A DNA stretch of 64,000 nt from Asparagopsis taxiformis (taxonomy: Eukaryota > Rhodophyta > Florideophyceae > Bonnemaisoniales > Bonnemaisoniaceae): contig JALQPE010001904.1 in NCBI GenBank assembly GCA_030407315.1, forward strand, positions 1 through 64,000. The letters run 5' to 3'. A program made the position numbers and the translations under genes. Each line of letters starts with the position of its first letter. Within the stretch, counting starts at the first letter, position 1. Shown here piece after piece: positions 56,662 through 64,000 of the stretch. The notes under the pieces are model-generated. The model saw only the letters and a program-made list of their open reading frames with translations, did not search any database and had not been told where the DNA came from.

Positions 56662-57648
56662 ATGAAGGCCAAGGCATTGAGCCAAGCGCTTGGAGAAGCT
56701 ATATATCAGGCAGTAGACCCCTCCAGTAGATACCAATTAGACCTCGCCATGAACAAAGGAGACCTGCTGATGGATCAGGCCGAATCAGACTCAGAACAAG
56801 ATCTAGTAGTGGATACAATCATCAAGATTATTGCTAAAGAATCACCAACTGAGGGAATAAGACGATTGACAAATATGATTCAGGATATATATAAGTGTCG
56901 CAGACTTTCCAATGAAACTCCCCGATCCTACGCCAAAAGATTTGAAGGTCTCGTATCATTATACCTCAATAATTGCAGAACAAACGACTTGGAAAGGGAC
57001 AACCAAATCTTTTCGATGGTACTTATAGAAAACGCTGGTTTCCAACAAACAACCAAGGACAACATCCTTCTACAACTATCCACAAGTGCAACCACGAAGA
57101 CGCATTACCACCCTAAATCAACGCTGCAGCTGACTGTGGAATTTGCTCGAGAAATACAATCATTCATCGATAATTTTGCCGGTTCCAAGAATACAGAAAA
57201 AGAAAGAGATGCAATAGAAGAAGCAAAATGCATCGGAATTAAACTCCGAAATGTATTGAAAAGGTCTGACTCTTCCCTTACATTGGATAATACAACCTTC
57301 CAAATCTGCTTCCATGAAGCTGTAAACGCCGTATCACAAATAGAAGCCACACAAGATATTCTCAATCCACAGGAAAGCAAGACACCACTACTCCCGAGGA
57401 AGGCAATACTCCTCGGAGACCATAGACCACCAACATGGCATGGAAACAAACGGCCATACCACAACTCCAACAAACGGAAAATGAATCGCAGGAATGACAA
57501 GCACAACACAAGATGTCACGAATGCAATCAATTTGGACACTGGAGAGGTGATCCGGAATGCACCAAGTTTGACCCCTCTAAACGACGTAGGCATGTGGAA
57601 GAGAAACATGCACTCGAGAGAGACAACGAAGATAATTTTTTTCAATAG
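56662..57648 (+). CDS. Copia Gag
   Basis: 328 residues from ATG 56662. The central part resembles a copia capsid (QDIYKCRRLSNETPRSYAKRFEGLVS). The C-terminus is basic with a zinc knuckle, CHECNQFGHWRGDPEC, a C-x2-C-x4-H-x6-C variant with two more residues before the last Cys than usual. It ends at TAG 57646, directly after a run of seven T that may serve to shift ribosomes into pol. It packages the RNA into virus-like particles. No lesion is seen in this frame. Confidence 0.85.
   Translation: MKAKALSQALGEAIYQAVDPSSRYQLDLAMNKGDLLMDQAESDSEQDLVVDTIIKIIAKESPTEGIRRLTNMIQDIYKCRRLSNETPRSYAKRFEGLVSLYLNNCRTNDLERDNQIFSMVLIENAGFQQTTKDNILLQLSTSATTKTHYHPKSTLQLTVEFAREIQSFIDNFAGSKNTEKERDAIEEAKCIGIKLRNVLKRSDSSLTLDNTTFQICFHEAVNAVSQIEATQDILNPQESKTPLLPRKAILLGDHRPPTWHGNKRPYHNSNKRKMNRRNDKHNTRCHECNQFGHWRGDPECTKFDPSKRRRHVEEKHALERDNEDNFFQ
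57636..57642 (+). promoter_or_regulatory. Candidate -1 ribosomal frameshift site (T TTT TTT)
   Basis: Seven T in register X-XXY-YYZ with the Gag frame, followed by CAA and the Gag stop. A one-base backward slip here enters the frame of protease/integrase, which is open from this point on. No downstream pseudoknot was worked out. Confidence 0.45.
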
Positions 57649-58781
57649 GGGTGAGGGCAAACCTGCCATCTGACCCAAACTCCATATTAGACGATGGCTC
57701 ACCTACTTCACACGGTGGAATATCAAATGCTGCCAAATTCTGTAACATATTGGGTATCCCGTTCAACATCAGACTACCTCGAAATGCATACCAACTAGGA
57801 TGGGGCGTGGATTGCCTTGGTTCGAAACCAATAATCGGATCATGGTCTCTCACCGTGTTTGAAATAAAAAGGCTACCTACAACATTCGATTTCGACCTTA
57901 TTGAAGGAGATTCACCCCTTATAATCGGATTGGACAAAAGAAAACATTCCAATACTCACAACCTCAGTCGTCAACCTTTCATCACATTCATGCGCCCTTC
58001 TGATACAAAGCCTCGAACCTTCACGACCTATATAACTCCAACCGATCAACGATTAAGTCTGAGATTACTACCACACAATGAAATGAAAGTCTCCGGATTG
58101 CTCTCAACTTATTTTCCACCTCATTTAACATCTCCACTGGCCCTTGCCAAGAAGATACACAGATATTCACACGCAACATATCCAGAAATGAGGAGGCTGT
58201 TCAAACTGGCTGGGAAACTCACTCCCCCATTGGATAAAGCTCTAGAGAAAGTTTCTCTTGCATGTGAAATATGTACATCCCATGGGAAACCCTCTATCTC
58301 AAGAAAAGTATCCATATCAAGAATATCGAGTCACTTCAACAAAGAACTTCAGGTCGATTTTTTCTGCGTACAACTGAAGAGCACCAAAGTAATTCGCCTT
58401 CACATGGTCGACTCCTATACGTCATATTCTGAAGTTGAAATGACCAACTCTCGCTCACAAGATTTTATCACGAGGACAATACAAAATAACTGGATTTACA
58501 AACACGGTGCACCATCCTCCCTAGCTGGTGACAATGAACTCGATCGCGAACCTACACGAGCGCTCTGCAGAAGGCACAACATCGAATTCCTGACACGGCC
58601 GACTCGCCGCCATAACAAAATTGGGGTGGTAGAAAGGAAAAATGGTGTACTCAAGCTAATCATTGAGAAAATCTCCGAGGAACTGTCTGCTGCTGACACT
58701 TCGCTGTTACTATCACGAGCATGTTTTCTCTCCAGCCTTTTCGCTGGATCCAAGACACTTAGCGCTTTCCAGCTCGCCTGA
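57642..58781 (+). pseudogene. Copia protease and integrase (pol part 1)
   Basis: It lies in the -1 frame relative to Gag with no ATG at its start. The protease shows SILDDGSPTSHGG where copia usually has D-S/T-G, and SPLIIGLD downstream. Integrase has the HHCC zinc site (HRYSHATYPEMRR ... CEIC) and catalytic LQVDFF (D), LAGDNELD (D) and GVVERKNGV (E). It ends at TGA 58779-58781 within FQLA*GYSPS, where relatives have Arg, so the stop looks like a CGA-to-TGA change. Confidence 0.88.
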
Positions 58782-59193
58782 GGATATAGCCCTTCCATAC
58801 TCGGTGTACCGTCGACAATCGCCCCCCCCCGAACTTGTCTCTGCATATCAGCAACAAATGGCCACACGCGCTTTGGAAAAATTACTCCGCACCCGTTCCC
58901 CCAACAACATTCCACAACATCTACTTCCACCAGGCCGTCCCGTGTGGGTGTACCACAAGTCCTCCGAGCATTGCGAACCCAACCAATGGCTGAAATGTAA
59001 TTTTATATCTGCTCAAAAGCATTTTATCCTTGTACGCCGAGACTCTTCAACAAAAGGACAGCCGATGAAAGTCGCATATGAGGACATCCGCCTTGCTTCA
59101 GAGGGACCTTTAGCTGAATCTCTATCGGCATGCACACTTGAGGAAGAGCTAGACTATCCTAACAGCCAACGACCGCTTGACAGCCTCACATAA
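58782..59193 (+). pseudogene. Copia integrase C-terminal region (pol part 2, frameshifted)
   Basis: After the TGA the same frame reads GYSPSILGVP, then a run of nine or ten C near 58823-58832 shifts it. The next frame continues PELVSAYQQQMATRALEKLL and RPVWVYHKSSEHCEPNQW, typical of the region after the copia integrase core. It ends in TAA at 59191-59193. About 110 bp without a clear frame separate it from the RT part. Confidence 0.75.
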
Positions 59194-59305
59194 ACATTGT
59201 CCCGCATTCAAGCCAATACATCACCGCACCGGCCTATAGCACAAATATTCCGCAGTCCGACAATACGGGGGTGAGGGAAGTGAGCATTGGTGTATTGTCG
59301 CTCCA

Positions 59306-61114
59306 ATGTCTAATAACACCCCACAAACCTCTCCAAAAGAGGTAAATCATGTTGTATCCGACAACTCAGAAGAGTATGATGATACACAAACCAGGAGTGA
59401 AGCACCAGAAAAAGACATTGGGAACTCTGTGATCAAGGATATACCTCCCCCTTACTTTGAGGAGCTACAGTCAGAGAGGCAACGTTACCTTCGAGATATT
59501 GGTAAGGAGATTGGCACCTCACAAGTGACAAGAAAACAGTTGGAATTTGCACCACCATGGATAGTTGCGGATTCATTTACAACTGAACATGACAGCAACT
59601 GGAAAGAGGCATACGACATCATTCCGGAAAAAGATGTTCAGAGCAATAGCAACATAATAAGCTCTCACGTTGTATATAAGATCAAAACATCCGAAGATGG
59701 CGGAAAGACCCTTAAAGCGCGCATAGTGCCACATGGAAATAGAGATCAGGACAAAGAAGACATTAGAAAAGACTCCACTACCGCTCAATTCGATGCTATT
59801 CGCATGACACTTTCCGTTTCATCCATCCTCAACTTCCACCTCGGTATGGCTGACATAAAAGGCGCATATCTCCAGAGCGGACTAATTCGCCGTGAAATTT
59901 ATGTAAGACCACCAAGAGAGTGGGGAGGCCATCGTGGTGTACTATGGAAACTTAAACTACTTCCCTATGGGATTGTAGAAGCTGGACGACAATAGGCCAC
60001 AACGATTGAAACATGGATGATCGAAAAGTATGGTCTTACCCGCGCCAACAATATTAACCAAGTGTACTTACTCCGCGATAATTCAGGAAGAATAGTACTG
60101 ATCGTGGCAAAGGTGACAGAAGACTTCCTCATTGGTGGTTCCCAGAGCAAGATAAAACATTTCACAGATACACTATCAAGTGAATTCAAAGTCGGGAAAA
60201 CAAATTTCGGAGATAACTTCCACTTCAATGGATTTGAAATAAGCAGATCTTCAGTGGGAGACATAAATCTATCTATGAAGAACTACACCAGCAGAATACA
60301 ACAAATTTCATTGTCAAGACAGCGACGGAAAGAATTACTTGAACCAGTCACTTCAGACGAACGAACATTTTTCAAAAGTTTAGCCGGTACGCTTAACTTT
60401 CTAGGAAGCGGAGTACTCCCAACTGCATCATTTGCAGCATCATGGATGCAACAGCAAACTCCTATTCTGAAGGTGACACATTTACATACAGCAAACCAAC
60501 TAATGAAGGAGATACTCGAATTATCACCATCAATAACATTCCTTAAACCGAAAGAACAAGTCCGAGATGTATACGTTTGTTCCTTCACGGACGCAGCCTT
60601 CAACATTTCTCGAAGCAGATATTATGGCCAGTCAGGGAGTATCACCGGACTAGCAATTGAAGTTAAGAATAGTCCCGTCATCTATCATCTCATCGATTGG
60701 AGTAGCACAAAGCAGAAACGAGTCTGTTATTCATCTTATGGAGCAGAAGTCTTGGCTTGCGCTGATGGAGAAGATAGAGGATTCCACCTCAAAGAGTCAT
60801 ACTCTAGCCTCTTTCCGAAGTTGATAATTCCACATAAGCTCCATGTCGACTCCAGAGCATTATATGACACTATCAAAACTTTACACGAAGGGAAAGATTA
60901 TAGGATACGCCTAACCTTCGATCGAATTCGTGATAGCTTTGAGTCAAGAGAGCTCGATACGCTAAAGTGGATACCTGGAGCACTGAACATCGCTGACGCA
61001 CTTACCAAGCGTAATGTTACACTTTTCAGAATGATTAATACTACCTGCGCCACTGGAGAATTAAGTATCGATATAAATGCAGGTTATGAAGTCAATAGCA
61101 GGACTTGGCGATGA
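59306..61114 (+). pseudogene. Copia reverse transcriptase and RNase H, one in-frame TAG
   Basis: A linker is followed by RT: WKEAYD, KARIVPHGNRDQ, LGMADIKGAYLQS (motif A Asp) and LPYGIVEAGRQ, then TAG at 59993-59995 where Trp is expected. The frame continues TIETWMIEKYGL. Motif C reads KVTEDFLIGG (60110-60133) instead of Y-V-D-D, so the first catalytic Asp is Glu here. RNase H follows: CSFTDAAF, SSYGAEVLACADGEDRG, HVDSRALYDTI and WIPGALNIADALTKR. Without the TAG this would be one RT-RNase H frame. Whether T-E-D is a family variant or a defect needs sister copies. Confidence 0.9.
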
Positions 61115-61343
61115 CTAGCAGCACGCACGCAGTATGTTATCATTTCACTACGCAGACACTACGCAAAGGGTTATAGCCCCTCGCATACATTGCATTAGCA
61201 ATATAGAGAATACTTATACACATACGAACACAACTTAAGCACGGCATCGACATTACGGCAGCACGCGAAGTTGCTCAAATAGTTCATAACAAGAAGAACA
61301 ACAGCAAGAATGACTTACGATGGACTACAGTCATTCGGGGGTG

Positions 61344-61631
61344 TGTTGTAGACTGCCCATTTTATCATAAGCACACAATTTTATGGCACGTATCTAATCG
61401 TGAATCGGCCACTAAGCAATTCACCACATATCCTCTATATGTGAATTGCACTTACTGACAGAATGCAATACCGGCACTCCGATACAGTATAAATACCGGC
61501 TTCACCCCATACACAAGCGGGGAATAAAAGAATAAGGGAAGCAACCCTCGGTCTTCACGTGCCGGCTGAACTCGCCTTGTTGATTACCCTTCCCTCAGCA
61601 TTCCCACCATTACAGAATGGAACATATGACA
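61344..61631 (+). repeat. Copia 3' LTR
   Basis: 288 bp, TGTTGTAGAC...ACATATGACA, nearly identical to the 5' LTR. The purine-rich CGGGGGTG just before it is the likely polypurine tract priming plus-strand synthesis. Confidence 0.95.
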
Positions 61632-62908
61632 ACTGTATATGGGTATTATTAGATATGGGGTGCACCGTGACTGCGATATGTGGTGTAAGGTGCACAGCTC
61701 TTCCTAGAAATAAACTATAAAATGGAATGGGCACATCGTGACGGCGGGTTGTCTGGAACCAGACGTAAACAGAACTCGCTGAATGGACGGTTACTACAGT
61801 ATGATTATTTTAGACATTTTAATAATTCCACAGTAGGTGGGTTTCTTGTTCATGGGGCGTGACCAGGTCGACAGGCGGAACTGGCCAAATCATAATTTGG
61901 AAAGGGACCATTGACTGGGCATGTACTGCCCAAGGCGAAGGGCGATTGGTTTCCAGAGTACAGTACTGTGGAAAGACAGGATATATTCTATTTTCACACC
62001 TGCTCGGGACGTTGGAATGATTCCAACTCAGAGTACTGTAATGGATACAGTTCAATTCCACTGGATGTAGTGGTTATACCGTCGGGTGGAAGTGGATCAT
62101 GTTCACTGGGTGGAGTGGTTGTACCGGTGGGCGCTCTAGGTAGAAACTGAAAGGTGGAATGAACGGCACATCGCACTTTTGCGGAGAAACCGCAGGACGG
62201 ATAGGTCTGACTGAAACGATACCTCTGAGCAATGCGAATACGCATAGGAAAAATGAATTAGATTAGGTTGCAGCCAGTAGCAGGAACGCGAGATGTTAGA
62301 TATGGTGTTTTGGATATGGAATAGGTAATGGATAAATGGTCGGTTATGGCTAAAAGTTTAATGGCATGCAAATTATCTGTGAACTGGACGGACGAACCAA
62401 ACGCTATTCTACCATGTTAGATACTAAACGGCAAAACACTATCTCTAAATAAAGTAACTACAAATACTATTTGAAGTACATATAGGGATGAAACGAGAGG
62501 AGGGAGGCCAGAAATTTCGGTCAGCACCTGGAAGGAGAAGAATAGACGAATCAATGTTTAGTGCTAGGAATGTAATTTCAGTAATGCTTGAAGCATGATT
62601 AGAAGCGAGAGAACATACCGTTGATAGTGGAGCCAGAGCTTGAGTAAGCGGATTGTAGAGAACCCAGAAACTTCTGTTAGCACATAGATGGAAAGAAATG
62701 GATGACATAGTGGTTAGTGCTAGAAAGTGGGATGCTGAAAGCTCGATTAGAAGTGAGAGAACGTACTAATGACAGTAGCCCTGGAGAAAGGCGAAACGGA
62801 ACGTAGGAAAGGCAGAAACTTATGTTAGCAGAAGAACAACGAAGAACCGCAGAAAAAGAAAATGGGAGGAACAGATAAAAGACTAATTGGGCTGGAAAAC
62901 CTTATCGT

Positions 62909-62973
62909 AGGATGAGGCCGTGGTGCAAAACCGCATCCGTAGGGATGCGGTTACACACCACGACCCCATCCTG
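62909..62973. repeat. Long hairpin
   Basis: Arms around AGGATGAGGCCGTGGTG and CACCACGACCCCATCCT, continued by AACCGCATCC / GGATGCGGTT to a 3-base loop near 62940, with few mismatches. Confidence 0.8.
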
Positions 62974-63254
62974 CGTACGTGGTGTGCTCCATGCGACAGG
63001 CGATGATGATGGCGCTTAGCGTGACGCAAGCTTTAAATACTGGTGCACAGTAGGCTCAACGAGGCGGGGTTTGCGCTTGCAGAAACAGAGAAAGCGCGCT
63101 CTTTTGGTACTGACAAATCATAGACAAGTCATCGATGATTCATCGACACTTCATGGACTGACACACTGCACGCTTGTGAGTAGAAACGTATATTGCAAGC
63201 CGAGCAGCCGAGCAAGAAAAAATTTAAGAAAAACATTTTTTCATATGATCAGTG

Positions 63255-63311
63255 ACTGCAGTAAAAAGTGATCTAGGAAGATGCATTTGGTAGATCACTT
63301 TTTACTGCAGT
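63255..63311. repeat. Perfect 21-bp inverted repeat
   Basis: 63255-63275 (ACTGCAGTAAAAAGTGATCT plus A) is the exact reverse complement of 63291-63311, with a 15-base loop. The outer ACTGCAGT is itself a palindrome, so longer alternative pairings exist. Confidence 0.9.
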
Positions 63312-64000
63312 AAAAAACTATTTTTCCGTTACTTTTATCGTGGTATATTCCGCCCTGATGAAGCTGGTTCAGGTTGACGGTAGTTCAACGAATGGATAAG
63401 GAAGCTGAAGGTAGACTGGGGAATAAATACGTCGGAAAAGGATAGGGAAGTAGTCTAGCGACAATGAAGTGAAAGTTTACGAGTGCTGAAAGGAATAAAG
63501 TCATATATTAGGCTCGAGAAGTACAAAAAGTAGTATCTGTAGAACAGGAATGGGTGAATCCAAGAAAAAGCATTCTGACAGGACGAACCAAACCGTATAC
63601 ACAATTTCATAGATTTCTACGCTGTCCTTGGCGGATATCCATCCGCTCTGGTAATGAAAGAGTACGAACCTCCTTCTGTGAAAGAAGGACCGCCGTGCGT
63701 TATACCTCCTCTTCCACTCCTGTTCTCCACTTTGCAAAGTGACGGAGTGCAGTTGTGCAGCAGGCCAACCTTTCGAACCCCGGATGTAAGAGGGAGGAAA
63801 CAGGAACCTGAATCCCTACTCACAGTAAAACTAGAATTATCGGAGTTATTCTTGGAAACACATTGCACAATTGCATACGATAGAGGATTAATTCCGCCGG
63901 AAGATCTGTCCTTCATAGAGAGATGAGGTAGAACATGTTCTTGTCCCGAAGCCGGTTCGAATACAGTATCTACAGCCCAGAAGGAGGGTGAAGAAGTCTT

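Larger units (their letters stand above)
56234..61631 (+). mobile_element. Ty1/copia retrotransposon, full-length
   Basis: 5398 bp bounded by two 288-bp LTRs that differ at only a handful of positions, with a 5-bp duplication ACTGT at 56229-56233 and 61632-61636. The order Gag, protease, integrase, RT, RNase H is the copia order. Near-identical LTRs indicate recent insertion, yet pol carries a TGA (58779), a shift in a C run near 58823-58832, and a TAG (59993), so this copy is defective. Confidence 0.95.
61637..64000. other. No gene recognised; hairpins and degenerate repeats
   Basis: Short frames only. 62560-62850 contains two degenerate units of about 155 bp sharing TTAGTGCTAG...GATTAGAAG[CT]GAGAGAAC. 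Two strong hairpins lie at 62909-62973 and 63255-63311. The final frame 63654-63926 runs with no recognisable motif. Confidence 0.45.

Noticed and set aside
63935..63975. GGTTCGAAT resembling a tRNA T-loop
   Set aside because: No acceptor, D or anticodon stems could be paired around it.

Overview
This is a eukaryotic nuclear window. It holds a full-length, single-exon PRP8 (spliceosome core), a type II membrane GT14 glycosyltransferase, a poly-glutamine zinc-binding protein and a fragment of ATE1 arginyltransferase. Around them lie nested transposons of several classes. Host genes without introns, very short gaps between neighbours (about 140 bp and 52 bp) and large transposon blocks would fit an intron-poor alga such as a florideophyte red alga. 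That assignment is inference; no rRNA or organelle marker is present to confirm it.

Layout. (1) 2-18038 looks like one giant DNA transposon of about 18 kb with near-identical long terminal inverted repeats. It carries a ParB-like/DNA amino-methyltransferase fusion gene (11880-14819), a gene for a DUF7869-type DDE protein that is the likely transposase (15217-17592), and a large internal foldback (arms 2847-4453 and 7075-9185). (2) 18039-26180 is a minus-strand Ty3/gypsy chromovirus. It is cut off exactly at the giant transposon's right end, decayed by stops and frameshifts, and interrupted by a 259-bp MITE. (3) 26181-28080 holds ATE1 remains on the minus strand plus a solo LTR of the same gypsy family. 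(4) 28081-31100 holds a possible spliced gene remnant and a PIF/Harbinger-like transposase with one 74-nt intron and one stop. (5) 32290-34754 holds two overlapping unknown ORFs joined by an in-frame 35-residue repeat. (6) 36319-47166 is the host gene block: PRP8, GT14, and the convergent poly-Q gene. (7) 47167-54200 has no recognisable gene: microsatellites, C-rich DNA and a GC-rich, hairpin-rich stretch. (8) 54203-55915 is an unknown gene split by two more MITE copies and a frameshift. (9) 56234-61631 is a complete Ty1/copia element with near-identical 288-bp LTRs and a 5-bp target duplication, but point lesions in pol. (10) 61637-64000 holds hairpins and short repeats.

The best candidate for an undescribed system is the giant transposon. 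A DDE transposase paired with a bacterial-style ParB-methyltransferase suggests an element that marks DNA, perhaps its own, with N6-methyladenine or N4-methylcytosine. The insertion order can be read from the sequence: gypsy entered the ATE1 region, then the MITE and the giant transposon entered gypsy.
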